Shown here: one piece after another, positions 7,926 through 16,534 of the stretch
Layout: the number at the start of each line of letters is the position of its first letter
Position numbering within the stretch: position 1 is the stretch's first letter
Assembly (NCBI GenBank): GCA_910578075.1
Contig: CAJTPK010000010.1
Coordinates: 3,528 to 67,527 of the forward strand
Reading direction: 5' to 3'
DNA length: 64,000 nucleotides
DNA from: an uncultured Muribaculaceae bacterium
Lineage (GTDB): Bacteria > Bacteroidota > Bacteroidia > Bacteroidales > Muribaculaceae
Made by a program: the position numbers and the translations under genes
Notes under the pieces: generated by a model
Told to the model about the DNA's origin: nothing
What the model saw: only the letters and a program-made list of their open reading frames with translations
The model's database searches: none

Positions 7926-9160
7926 CCCGTAAGGATTTCGAAATAATGGCTCCCGTGGGGAGCCGCGAGTCTCTGGCAGCCGCCCTCGCCGCCGGAGCCG
8001 ATGCCGTGTATTTCGGCATCGAAGGGCTGAACATGCGCTCGCGCTCGAGCGCCAACTTCACCGCCGATGACATGGCGGAGATAGCAGCGCTTTGCTCAGC
8101 CAAGGGTGTGAAGACATATCTCACGGTAAACACCGTGATCTATGATTCCGACATGGAGACTATGCGCATGATCATCTCACGCGCCAAGGAGGCAGGCATA
8201 TCCGCCATCATCGCCTCCGACATGGCTGCGATTCTTTATGCCCGCGAGATAGGTCAGGAAGTGCACATATCCACCCAGGTGAATGTCAGCAACACAGAGG
8301 CTGTGAGATTCTATTCACAGTTTGCCGACGTGATGGTGCTGGCCCGAGAACTCAACATGGAGCAGGTGGCAGAGATTCATCGCGCCATCGAAGAGGAGGA
8401 CATATGCGGTCCGAACGGAAAACGTGTGCGTCTCGAGATGTTCTGCCACGGAGCGCTGTGCATGGCGGTAAGCGGCAAATGCTATATGAGCCTGCATGAG
8501 ATGAACTCAAGCGCCAACCGCGGGGCATGCAACCAGATATGCCGCCGCGCCTACACCGTGCGCGACAAAGAGACCGGTGAGGAGTTAGAGATCGACAACC
8601 AGTATATCATGAGCCCCAAGGACCTCAAGACCATCCATTTCCTCAATAAGATGGTGGATGCCGGAGTCCGGGTGTTCAAGATAGAGGGTCGTGCCCGCGG
8701 TCCAGAATACGTGGCGGAAGCCGTGGGATGCTACTCGGAAGCTTTGCAGGCGATCACCGACGGGACTTTCTCTGAAGAGAGAATCGCGGAGTGGGATGCC
8801 CGCCTTGTGAAGATATTCAACCGTGGATACTGGAACGGCTACTACATGGGTGAACGTCTCGGGGAATGGAGCGCGAAATATGGCTCAAGCGCGACGCGCG
8901 TCAAGAGCTACGCCGCCAAGACAATGAGATATTTCTCAAAGATAGGCATAGGGGAATTCCTGATGGAGGCAGGCGAACTGAATGTCGGCGACGAGGTGGT
9001 GATCACCGGACCGACAACAGGCGCGCTGATTTTCAAGATCGACGAATTGCGCTTCGACCTCAAGCCCGTCGATAAAGTTGTGAAGGGGCAGCTCTTCTCC
9101 ATGCCTGTGCCTGAGAAAGTGCGCCCTTCTGACAAGTTATACCTCTGGAAGATTAAGTAA
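7922..9160 (+). CDS. U32 family peptidase (TrhP/RlhA-like)
   Basis: This 412-aa protein carries the U32 signature EMFCHGALCMAVSGKCYMS (~171-190), followed by conserved cysteines in RGACNQICRRAY. The N terminus, MAPVGSRESLAAALAAGADAVYFG, is typical. Characterised U32 relatives are tRNA/rRNA hydroxylation factors (TrhP, RlhA) rather than proteases, and the short form here fits the TrhP-like group. The start at 7922 overlaps the menG stop (ATGA); an upstream in-frame start would only read through menG. Confidence 0.9.
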   Translation: MTRKDFEIMAPVGSRESLAAALAAGADAVYFGIEGLNMRSRSSANFTADDMAEIAALCSAKGVKTYLTVNTVIYDSDMETMRMIISRAKEAGISAIIASDMAAILYAREIGQEVHISTQVNVSNTEAVRFYSQFADVMVLARELNMEQVAEIHRAIEEEDICGPNGKRVRLEMFCHGALCMAVSGKCYMSLHEMNSSANRGACNQICRRAYTVRDKETGEELEIDNQYIMSPKDLKTIHFLNKMVDAGVRVFKIEGRARGPEYVAEAVGCYSEALQAITDGTFSEERIAEWDARLVKIFNRGYWNGYYMGERLGEWSAKYGSSATRVKSYAAKTMRYFSKIGIGEFLMEAGELNVGDEVVITGPTTGALIFKIDELRFDLKPVDKVVKGQLFSMPVPEKVRPSDKLYLWKIK

Positions 9161-9173
9161 ATGATTTTAACAA

Positions 9174-9878
9174 ATGGCTAAGATAGGAGATACCGTACGC
9201 TTTCTCAACACCACGGGCGGCGGAAAGATAACAAAGATAGAGGGCAAGATCGCATATGTCGATGAAGATGGCTTCGAGACACCGGTCCTGCTCAACGAAG
9301 TGGTGGTGGTGCTTCCAGCCGGACACGAACCCGCTAAGAAGGGCGCGCGCATGATGTTCGACCAGAAAGCGTTTGACGAAGGGAAGAAATCGGTGCGTGA
9401 GACCACTGTTCAAAAGGTGCCGGTGCCGGAACCCGAGCCGGAATTGCCGATAGAGGAGACCGAATATGGCGAGGATATCACCATAGCCCTGCTCTTCGAG
9501 CCGGAAAATATCAAGGCTCTCTCCACTTCGAAGATAAATGCCGCCCTGGTGAACGATTCCAACTATTTCCTCTATTTCTCGGTGCTTATCCGCGACAACG
9601 AGGCGAAAGCATGGAAATCACTCTTTACCGGTGAGGTGGCACCCAATGAGATGATTGACCTGGCTTCATTCACACAGCAGACGGTCTCCGACATTGAGCG
9701 CGTGGTGTTCCAGGCTATGGCTTACAAGAAAGGGAAGTCGTTCCAGGTGAAATACCCCATCAATGTCTCTAAGAAGATAGACCTCACAAAATTCTTCAAG
9801 GCACATTGTTTCCGTCCCGGAGTCTATCTCGACACCCCTTGCATCGAAATACCATTATATTCAGAAAGAAGAAAATGA
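9174..9878 (+). CDS. DUF2027 domain-containing protein
   Basis: The N terminus, MAKIGDTVRFLNTTGGGKITKI followed by AYVDEDGFETPVL, is a small SH3-like barrel typical of DUF2027 proteins in Bacteroidales. Residues ~100-230 form a second beta-rich region with no recognised motif. Many relatives carry a C-terminal Smr (MutS2-related) domain; none is visible in these 234 aa. The function is unknown. The stop overlaps the start of the DUF695 gene (4 bp), so the two are likely translated together. Confidence 0.75.
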   Translation: MAKIGDTVRFLNTTGGGKITKIEGKIAYVDEDGFETPVLLNEVVVVLPAGHEPAKKGARMMFDQKAFDEGKKSVRETTVQKVPVPEPEPELPIEETEYGEDITIALLFEPENIKALSTSKINAALVNDSNYFLYFSVLIRDNEAKAWKSLFTGEVAPNEMIDLASFTQQTVSDIERVVFQAMAYKKGKSFQVKYPINVSKKIDLTKFFKAHCFRPGVYLDTPCIEIPLYSERRK

Positions 9879-10315
9879 AAGAACGCTGGTGGAGCGCGCC
9901 TACCGAAGCCGAGAACGGCAACACTGTCATAGTGACCGGTCGCGACTACATGGATGAGATTATCGCCAAAGGTAAATTCATCTATCGCGTCACAGTCTCC
10001 TGGGATTACAACGCATTGCCATCAGGGATGCCGGAGGATGGTGACGCAGAACTGATGGAGAAAGCCACCGATGCCCTCCTTGAAGAATTCAAGAAGGACA
10101 AAGTGGCTTACATGACCGGAATTTACACCGGCGACGGCAGACGCGACTGGGTGTTTTATACCCAGAATCTTAACATATTCGGGCGTGTGCTCAACCGTGC
10201 GCTCGCCCCGCTCGAACAGATGCCTCTTCTCATAGAGGCTGAATCCGACCCAGACTGGGAGGAATACCATGAGATGCGCGAAATCTCCTACATACCGGAG
10301 AACGACGAGGAATAA
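9875..10315 (+). CDS. DUF695 family protein
   Basis: This 146-aa cytoplasmic protein has the DUF695 pattern: an N-terminal WWSAPTEAENGN (marking what could be a nucleic-acid or small-ligand fold), a central MTGIYTGDGRRDWVFYT segment and an acidic C terminus, ESDPDWEEYHEM. The start at 9875 is used because the family begins close to this Trp-Trp pair and because it forms an ATGA overlap with the preceding gene. No biochemical role is known to me. Confidence 0.8.
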   Translation: MKERWWSAPTEAENGNTVIVTGRDYMDEIIAKGKFIYRVTVSWDYNALPSGMPEDGDAELMEKATDALLEEFKKDKVAYMTGIYTGDGRRDWVFYTQNLNIFGRVLNRALAPLEQMPLLIEAESDPDWEEYHEMREISYIPENDEE

Positions 10316-10379
10316 AGCCAAGCTTCTCGGGCGCAGCGCCCAACTCCATGAAAACCTTACTTTAACTAAATAAATTCTT

Positions 10380-13187
10380 ATGCTAAAAATCTATCTGTTA
10401 TCGCTGCTGGCGATAGTATGCTCCGTATTCGGAGCGTCAGCACAGATCATCACTACAGAGCCCTCCCCTCTTCAGGAGGATTCTCAGAACGTGGTGATCT
10501 ATTTCCATGCCGACCAAGGCAACAAGGGTCTCATCAACCAACCGGCATCCGCCGCACTTTACGCCCACACCGGCGTGAGCATCGTGGATGCAGCAGGGAA
10601 AGCAGCCGACTGGCAGCATGTACCCGCAGATTGGAACACCAATCTCCCCAAGTGCAAGCTTGAATATGTTTCCACAAATCTATGGAAACTGAATATCGGG
10701 GATATCCGCACATTCTATGGAGTGCCGGCTAATGAAAAAATCACAAAACTCTGTTTCGTATTCCGTAGCGCGGATGGCAAGAAGGAGGGTAAGACAGCCA
10801 CGGGCGGCGATATCTTTGTCGATGTCGTTGACAAAGGTTTCCAGATGTCTCTCACATCAAGCGTTCCCGAAGGGATTGTGAACGCCTCGACAGGCGCGGT
10901 GACTTTCACTATGTCTACAACACAGGCGGCTTCACTCTCCATCACTGTCAACGACAAGGAATTGAAAACAGCCTCCGGTGCCACCTCACTCTCCGCCTCA
11001 TACACTTTCCCGGCGGAAGGCGACTACATCGTGACCGCCACAGCATCTGCCGGTCCTGGAAGCGAGATCAAATATCAGACCCTCTCCTACTGCTATGCCG
11101 GCAATTCCAAGCCCGCATCCGGCTCCACACTGCCCGGAATGGGTGCAACCCGCAATGCCGACGGCTCAATCACATTCTGTCTCGCCGCGCCTCAGAAGCA
11201 GAGCGCCATGGTTGTCGGTTCATGGAACGGCTATAAATACACCAACAGCCAGCTCATGAACTATGTAGACGCTCAGGTGGATGGAGCCACATTCCGCCAT
11301 TTCACCCTCACTTTGCCCCGCGAGGCAACCGTCGGAAAAGGCACACTCTCATATTTCTATGTGGTAGACGGCTCAATAAAAGTCGGGGATCCTTATGCAG
11401 AACTTGTTCTTGACCCCTATAACGACAAATACATCTCTCCGGAGGTATTCCCCAACCTGCCTGAATACCCCTCCGACAAACTCAGCGGCGTGCCATTGGC
11501 AGTGCTCAAAGAGGGTATGACCGATTACACCTGGCAGACCAAATCCTTCCAGGCTCCTGCAAAAACAGACCTCATCATATACGAAATGCTGCTACGCGAT
11601 TTCACCGGTACAGAGGGGAAAGCCGATGGAAACGGCACCGTGCGTCAGGCAATAGCCAAGATTCCATATCTTAAATCACTCGGCATAAACGCTGTGGAGC
11701 TTCTTCCTATCAATGAATTCAACGGCAACATATCATGGGGATACAATCCCAATTTCTATTTTGCCGTAGACAAGGCATACGGAACTCCGCAAGACTACAA
11801 GGAATTCATCGACAAATGTCACGCTGAAGGTATCGCTGTCATTCTCGACATGGTCTTCAACCAGTCAGACGGGCTCCATCCATGGTATATGATGTATACT
11901 CCGGGAGAGAATCCTTTCTACAACCTTAACGCACCTCATGCCTACAGCGTGCTCAACGACTGGAACCAGGGTTATCCGCTCGTAGAGCAACAATGGAAGG
12001 ATGTGTTGCAATATTGGCTCAAGGAATACATGGTTGACGGCTTCCGTTTCGACCTTGTGAAAGGACTCGGTAACAACGACTCCTATGCCAACTCCGGAGA
12101 AAACGCCACCAACGCGTTCAACCAAAGCCGTATCGACCGCATGAAGCGTCTTCACTCCTACATGAAAGAGGTAAACCCCGACGCATATTTCATCAACGAG
12201 AATCTTGCCGGAGCGCAGGAGGAGAACCAGATGGCAGCCGACGGTGAACTCAACTGGGCTAACGTCAACGAGGCGGGCGGACAGTTCGCCATGGGATTTT
12301 CAGATAAATCCAATCTCAACCGAATGCTCGCCACCCAGGACGGACGCACAGCAGGCTCAACCGTCTCTTACCTTGAAAGCCACGACGAGCAGCGCCTCGC
12401 CTACAAGCAGGACATATGGGGCGCAGCCGGTGTCAAAGATAACGCCACAGTAAGCTGTCAACGCCTCGGAGCAGCCGCCGCGCAGATGATACTCGTGCCC
12501 GGCAGCCACATGATCTGGCAATTCTCTGAAATGGGTAACGCCCAGAACACTAAAGACGCAAACGGCGGGAACAACACCGACCCCAAGATTGTGAACTGGA
12601 ATCTTCTCAACGATCCCGACCACAAGGGTCTTTTCGAATCATATCAGCAGCTCATAGCGTTGCGACTCGGCAATAAAGAGCTGTTCACCCCCGCCAGAGG
12701 AGTTGATTTCTCCATGCAGTGCAATGTATCCAACTGGGCTTCCGGGCGCACACTGACAGCACGCACCTCCGACATGGAGCTTTATTGCGCCATCAATCCC
12801 AACATCACAGGCTCGCTCAATATCCCCGTCACATTCCGCACCGCCGACGACAATGCCTATGAGATATATTCACAAAGCCACGGATGTCAGGGAAGTTTCA
12901 GCGCCACAGCCGGAACGATAACCGTTCCTGCAAACTGTTATGTAGTGGTCTGCTCACGTAATGTCTCCGGAGTGGAAGAGATCGAGAACGTAATAACCGA
13001 CTCTATGAGCGTATCAGCAGGCAGAGGATTTATCAGCGTTGACGGCGCGACATCTCCCGTTGAGATCCTCGACCTTTCGGGCAGAATGATCGCCCGCGAA
13101 GAGAGCGTATCCTTCTCCGTTTCGCTCCCATCGGGCATCTACATCGTGAAATCAGGCGCAAAAGCCTCAAAACACATGGTGAGATAA
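10380..13187 (+). CDS. Secreted GH13 alpha-amylase family enzyme with T9SS tail
   Basis: 935 aa. Signal peptide at 1-22 (ends FGASAQ). N-terminal beta-sandwich regions (~25-350) resemble the starch-binding or early-set modules that precede GH13 barrels. The catalytic barrel shows DMVFNQSD (~489), DGFRFDLVKG with the nucleophile Asp (~558), FINENLAG with the acid/base Glu (~607), and ESHDEQ with the stabilising Asp (~669). The region I His of DxxxNH is replaced by Gln. The last ~40 residues (ILDLSGRMIA..., LPSGIYIVKS) form a T9SS type A sorting tail, unlike lipid-anchored SusG. It probably hydrolyses alpha-1,4 glucan outside the cell and may supply the susCDEF system 4 kb away. It is transcribed alone. 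Confidence 0.88.
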   Translation: MLKIYLLSLLAIVCSVFGASAQIITTEPSPLQEDSQNVVIYFHADQGNKGLINQPASAALYAHTGVSIVDAAGKAADWQHVPADWNTNLPKCKLEYVSTNLWKLNIGDIRTFYGVPANEKITKLCFVFRSADGKKEGKTATGGDIFVDVVDKGFQMSLTSSVPEGIVNASTGAVTFTMSTTQAASLSITVNDKELKTASGATSLSASYTFPAEGDYIVTATASAGPGSEIKYQTLSYCYAGNSKPASGSTLPGMGATRNADGSITFCLAAPQKQSAMVVGSWNGYKYTNSQLMNYVDAQVDGATFRHFTLTLPREATVGKGTLSYFYVVDGSIKVGDPYAELVLDPYNDKYISPEVFPNLPEYPSDKLSGVPLAVLKEGMTDYTWQTKSFQAPAKTDLIIYEMLLRDFTGTEGKADGNGTVRQAIAKIPYLKSLGINAVELLPINEFNGNISWGYNPNFYFAVDKAYGTPQDYKEFIDKCHAEGIAVILDMVFNQSDGLHPWYMMYTPGENPFYNLNAPHAYSVLNDWNQGYPLVEQQWKDVLQYWLKEYMVDGFRFDLVKGLGNNDSYANSGENATNAFNQSRIDRMKRLHSYMKEVNPDAYFINENLAGAQEENQMAADGELNWANVNEAGGQFAMGFSDKSNLNRMLATQDGRTAGSTVSYLESHDEQRLAYKQDIWGAAGVKDNATVSCQRLGAAAAQMILVPGSHMIWQFSEMGNAQNTKDANGGNNTDPKIVNWNLLNDPDHKGLFESYQQLIALRLGNKELFTPARGVDFSMQCNVSNWASGRTLTARTSDMELYCAINPNITGSLNIPVTFRTADDNAYEIYSQSHGCQGSFSATAGTITVPANCYVVVCSRNVSGVEEIENVITDSMSVSAGRGFISVDGATSPVEILDLSGRMIAREESVSFSVSLPSGIYIVKSGAKASKHMVR

Positions 13188-13286
13188 GAAAGAAGCATGT
13201 TTTAATTGTTAAATCTGAGATATTTTTAAGTTAAAAGTGTTAAATTTGACAATTATCCTGCAAAATCAGTAAAAAAACCGAAGATT

Positions 13287-13319
13287 TTTGCTGCGGCAAA
13301 GAAATTTATATTAACTTTG
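13287..13319 (+). promoter_or_regulatory. Promoter of the small acidic lipoprotein gene
   Basis: A -33 TTTG at 13287-13290 and a -7 TAACTTTG at 13312-13319 are separated by 21 bases, a full match to the Bacteroidetes primary promoter. The start codon is 52 bases downstream. Confidence 0.75.
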
Positions 13320-13371
13320 CAACGTTTTTGATAGCAAAGAATATTGTTTTATTATTTTAAATTTTAAAGAG

Positions 13372-13578
13372 ATGAAAAAATTAGTTTTCTCGCTTGCTGT
13401 TCTTTTCAGCGTAGCTATGGTTTCCTGCGGTGGTAACAAGACTACTGAGGTTGCTGATTCTGATACACTCGTTGTAGTTGAAGAGGCTGTTGAGGTTGTA
13501 GCTGACTCTAACGACACTGCTGCTGTAGCTGAGGTTGCAGCTGAGGTTGCTGAGGTTCCCGCTGACTCTGCAAAATAA
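13372..13578 (+). CDS. Small acidic lipoprotein
   Basis: 68 aa with a lipoprotein signal (MKKLVFSLAVLFSVAMVSCGG; acylated Cys 19). The mature chain is ~49 residues of low complexity, rich in Ala, Val, Glu and Asp with AEVAAEVAEV-type repeats, and has no basic residues apart from two Lys. Codons are strongly biased to T-ending forms (GCT, GTT, TCT, GAT), unlike the G/C-ending codons of its neighbours. In this group that suggests a highly expressed gene. It has a consensus promoter and a strong terminator of its own. Function unknown. Confidence 0.85.
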   Translation: MKKLVFSLAVLFSVAMVSCGGNKTTEVADSDTLVVVEEAVEVVADSNDTAAVAEVAAEVAEVPADSAK

Positions 13579-13615
13579 TTTTGCACCAACACAGCAAGAC
13601 GAAAGTCAAAGATTA

Positions 13616-13660
13616 GAATCGGTGATTCCTTTATTGGAATTGCCGATTCCCTTTTTTTTC
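13616..13660 (+). terminator. Terminator of the small lipoprotein gene
   Basis: The arms GAATCGGTGATTCC and GGAATTGCCGATTC form a 14-bp stem with one mismatch, followed by eight T residues. It isolates the lipoprotein gene from the next promoter, which starts 3 bases later. Confidence 0.9.
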
Positions 13661-13662
13661 AC

Positions 13663-13670
13663 TATCTTTG
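13663..13670 (+). promoter_or_regulatory. -7 box of the coiled-coil membrane protein gene
   Basis: TATCTTTG matches TAnnTTTG and lies 43 bases ahead of the ATG at 13714. The region 19-21 bases upstream falls inside the terminator hairpin, so terminator and promoter overlap. Confidence 0.55.
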
Positions 13671-13713
13671 TCGCAAAATTCAAAAGCTTCATTAACAGAC
13701 TTCATTAACAGAT

Positions 13714-14643
13714 ATGAATTCCAACCAGAAAAAGCTCCTTTATATGGGTATCGCCGTGCTGGCATGCTTCGTGGCATTAATAGTTTGGCTCATAATCGCC
13801 AATTCACGCAACACAGCCGCTGTCAACAAGGCGGAGGCACGTGCCGATTCACTCGCCATCGCAAACGATCAGCTTGTGCTTACCAATGAATTCAACCAGC
13901 TGAGCGCGGACTTCAACCAATATGAGGGTCAGCAGATATATCTTAAGAATGACTCCCTTGTGCATAAATACAACGAAGCACGCATGAAAGTGGAGGGTCT
14001 TATCCAGGAACTCAACGACGAAAAGAGCAAGAACGCGAAGAATATGGCGGCATCCCGTGCTAAAATCAAGCAGCTCGAAGGGGAGATAGCCACTCTTAAG
14101 AATATCGTCCGTCATTATCTGGAGGAGATCAAACGCCTCGGAGAGGAAAACGAGGGTCTGAAACAGGAGATCCAGCAGGTGCAGCAGAAAAACGAACAGC
14201 TGAGTTCACAATACACTGCCGCTACAAAGAGTAACGCCGAGCTGACACAGACCGTGCAGCTCGCCAAGAAACTCAACATAACCGGCATCTCCTTCCACGC
14301 GTACAACAAGAAAGGGAAAAACGAAAAGAATATAACGAAGGCACGTCAGCTCGGAGTGCATTTCACAGTAAGCCCCAACAACACCACCGCCCCCGGCATG
14401 AAGGATTTCTATATCCGCATCCTCTCTCCGGAAGGAACGCTGCTTGGTGGAGGTCCTTCATTCCAGCTCGACGGCTCAACAATCTCCTCCACTTCACACC
14501 GTAAGGTGGAATACGCCAACGAAGAGTTGTCCGTTGCCGTTTACTGGGATGTCAACACTACGCTCACCCCGGGCGACTACACAGTGGAGGTGTTCTGCGA
14601 TGGCTACCGTCTCGCCTCCCGTCATTTCACAATGAAGAAATAA
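13714..14643 (+). CDS. Membrane-anchored coiled-coil protein of unknown function
   Basis: 309 aa. One N-terminal membrane segment (~8-30, MGIAVLACFVALIVWLIIA) is followed by a long heptad-rich coiled coil (~45-190: KIKQLEGEIATLKN, LGEENEGLKQEIQQ). A C-terminal beta-rich domain (~195-309) contains DFYIRILSPEGTLLGGG, DVNTTLTPGDYTVEVFCDG. The topology suggests an inner-membrane anchor with a periplasmic rod and a terminal globular domain. No family is recognised. It converges with the APC permease gene with only 7 bases between stops and no visible terminator. Confidence 0.8.
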   Translation: MNSNQKKLLYMGIAVLACFVALIVWLIIANSRNTAAVNKAEARADSLAIANDQLVLTNEFNQLSADFNQYEGQQIYLKNDSLVHKYNEARMKVEGLIQELNDEKSKNAKNMAASRAKIKQLEGEIATLKNIVRHYLEEIKRLGEENEGLKQEIQQVQQKNEQLSSQYTAATKSNAELTQTVQLAKKLNITGISFHAYNKKGKNEKNITKARQLGVHFTVSPNNTTAPGMKDFYIRILSPEGTLLGGGPSFQLDGSTISSTSHRKVEYANEELSVAVYWDVNTTLTPGDYTVEVFCDGYRLASRHFTMKK

Positions 14644-14650
14644 TACGTTG

Positions 14651-16003
14651 TCAGATCTTTCCCTTACGTCTCTCCGACCGGGCTTTCAGATAGAAACCCA
14701 ATCCGGCGATATAGAATACCGATGTGCATAGGAAAAGTTTCACGCCTCCGGCATATATCAGCCATAGGCAATAGGCGGAACACATGATGCCCACTATGCG
14801 GTATCTGATAAGCTTCTTTCTCTGCGTCTCACCTATTTCGGTGGGACGCAGTGCTATTTTCCATAGATAAAGTCCACCGGCAAGATAGGCGGGCAATACC
14901 ATCATACCGGTTATCGAGAGTGCCGCCATATAGACATCTTCCGCAAGCATCACCAAGGCAAGGAAAGATTGCATCACCACACTTGACACCATCAATCCGA
15001 ACGCGGGCATGCCGTGACGGTTGAGGCGAAGGAATGAACGCGGAAAGATCTTCACCGTCGCCGTCTCATATGGCACCTCGGCGCAGACAAGAGTCCACGC
15101 AAGCCATCCACCCAACAGGGAAACAATGACCGCTATGATGACGAAATAGTATGCCCATGCGCCACAAAGCTCCTTTAGGACATATGCCACCGACGGATCC
15201 TCAAGACCGGCGAGTCGAGCACGCGCCATCACACCGTAACACAGCATCGACACGAGCACATAAAGCAGCCAGGCTATAAAGAACCCCGCCACACTCGCTT
15301 TTCCGACGTCTGTCTGACGTTTGGCCCTTGCGGCAAGCATCACCGCACCTTCGATACCGATGAAGCACCAGAGCGTCACAAGCATCGTGGATTTAACCTG
15401 CGTCATCAGAGAACCCATGTCGGCAAATTCCTCAAACCAGTTGAGACGGAATATGCCGAGGCGCACATTGATCACAAGAATAACCACAATGAGCAGAATA
15501 GCGATGATCTTCACTGCGGCAAGAAGATTATTGAGAAGACGGGCCGTCTTGATACCCCCTGCCACAATAAAGAACATCGACCAGATGAGCACGGATCCGA
15601 ATATCAACGTTGGCCAGCCGTGCGCTCCCAAGACCGGAAAGAATGCCGCGAAACTGTCGTTGAGCATTACCGCATACGCCACGTTGGCGAAGGCGGTGCA
15701 GAGCCAGTAACCCCAGGCGATGTTGAAGCCGGCAAAATTACCGAATCCCTCCTGCGCATACTGATAAATCCCGGCGTTCAGATCCGGACGTCTGTCGGCA
15801 AGAATCTTGAAAGTAGCCACAAGAAGCAGCATACCCGCTGCTGTCACGACCCAAGCGATAGCCACAGCACCCGGACCGGCTCCGGCAGCTAAGTTCTGCG
15901 GGATATTATATAATCCCGATCCGACCATCATGCCGAAGACCACAGCCACCAGCGTCCACATCCCTAATTTCCTCTCCCCCGGCTTTTCATTTTTCATCAT
16001 CAC
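14651..16003 (-). CDS. APC-family amino acid permease (basic amino acid antiporter-like)
   Basis: 450 aa with about 12 hydrophobic segments. The N-terminal GMMVGSGLYNIPQNLAAGAGPGA is the substrate-backbone binding loop of the APC superfamily. ALWCFIGIEGAVMLAARAK and the overall pattern recall arginine/ornithine or arginine/agmatine antiporters (ArcD/AdiC type). The substrate is inferred only from this resemblance; no decarboxylase or deiminase gene is nearby. It is transcribed alone from a promoter next to the 344-bp inverted-repeat element. Confidence 0.78.
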   Translation of the reverse strand: MMMKNEKPGERKLGMWTLVAVVFGMMVGSGLYNIPQNLAAGAGPGAVAIAWVVTAAGMLLLVATFKILADRRPDLNAGIYQYAQEGFGNFAGFNIAWGYWLCTAFANVAYAVMLNDSFAAFFPVLGAHGWPTLIFGSVLIWSMFFIVAGGIKTARLLNNLLAAVKIIAILLIVVILVINVRLGIFRLNWFEEFADMGSLMTQVKSTMLVTLWCFIGIEGAVMLAARAKRQTDVGKASVAGFFIAWLLYVLVSMLCYGVMARARLAGLEDPSVAYVLKELCGAWAYYFVIIAVIVSLLGGWLAWTLVCAEVPYETATVKIFPRSFLRLNRHGMPAFGLMVSSVVMQSFLALVMLAEDVYMAALSITGMMVLPAYLAGGLYLWKIALRPTEIGETQRKKLIRYRIVGIMCSAYCLWLIYAGGVKLFLCTSVFYIAGLGFYLKARSERRKGKI

Positions 16004-16020
16004 TCAAAATTTTCCGGCTG

Positions 16021-16028
16021 CAAAATTA
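16021..16028 (-). promoter_or_regulatory. -7 box of the APC permease gene
   Basis: On the minus strand 16028-16021 reads TAATTTTG, a match to TAnnTTTG, 17 bases upstream of the start codon. The -33 region would lie at the outer edge of the inverted-repeat element that starts at 16046. Confidence 0.45.
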
Positions 16029-16045
16029 CATAAACTAAATTTATC

Positions 16046-16389
16046 AAACCATTAAAACCATTAAAAAGCTTCGCTTTTGTTTTGACGCGGAAAGGTGTAG
16101 ACCAGAGTCCCAAAGAACCAGAGCATTGATCGACTTCTTCGAAGCCGTGCTCCGTCTCGGCAGACAACCCCACACCATCGATGGATTTCGTTCCTCATCC
16201 ATCTCGATGTGGGGTTACAATTGTTCCAGCTCTTCGAGCTTCCGTCACAGCCTTATCGCGGTATTGCTATGGTTCTCTGTCCCTGTAGACTACAACCAAT
16301 CAGCGACCATGCTATGGTTCTTTGGAACTCTGGTCTACACCTTTCCGCGTCAAAACAAAAGCGAAGCTTTTTAATGGTTTTAATGGTTT
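16046..16389. repeat. 344-bp element with 81-bp terminal inverted repeats
   Basis: Bases 16046-16126 and 16309-16389 are reverse complements over 81 bases with only two mismatches seen by eye. Both start AAACCATTAAAACC and contain AGCTTCGCTTTTG and GACGCGGAAAGGTG. The 182-bp interior holds a further hairpin (16166-16216, ends AACCCC/GGGGTT) that recurs at 56594-56640, and a partial direct repeat of the inner arm (GCTATGGTTCT). ORFs across it are by-products of the palindrome. It looks like a non-autonomous mobile element; no transposase or clear target duplication was found. Confidence 0.85.
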
Positions 16390-16500
16390 AAGACCCCGTT
16401 CCACTTTGATTCCCAATGGTTTTTAATGGTTTCCATGGTTTGATAAATTTAGTTTGATAAATTAGAAAAAACATGATTACCAATGGTTAAAATGGTTTGA
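16385..16500. repeat. A/T-rich AATGGTTT repeats beside the inverted-repeat element
   Basis: AATGGTTT-type units recur between the element and the OmpA gene. GGTTTGATAAATTTAGTTT near 16437-16455 is the inverse of the sequence just outside the left arm (about 16032-16050). The original palindrome may therefore have been longer and was later interrupted. Otherwise nothing is seen between 16390 and 16534. Confidence 0.5.
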
Positions 16501-16534
16501 GAAAGATGGTTAGAGGAAACAGGAAGCGAAATGA

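Noticed and set aside
10316..10379. GGGCGC/GCGCCC hairpin between the DUF695 and GH13 genes as a terminator
   Set aside because: The stem is short (about 5-6 bp) and there is no T run after it; not strong enough to call.
13311..13592. 93-aa Ser/Thr/Ala-rich frame antisense to the small lipoprotein gene
   Set aside because: It mirrors the low-complexity codons of the real gene, which has a lipobox, promoter and terminator on the plus strand.
16126..16391. Two small open frames (82 and 60 aa) between the APC and OmpA genes
   Set aside because: They lie wholly inside the 344-bp inverted-repeat element; similar 'proteins' arise wherever this repeat occurs.
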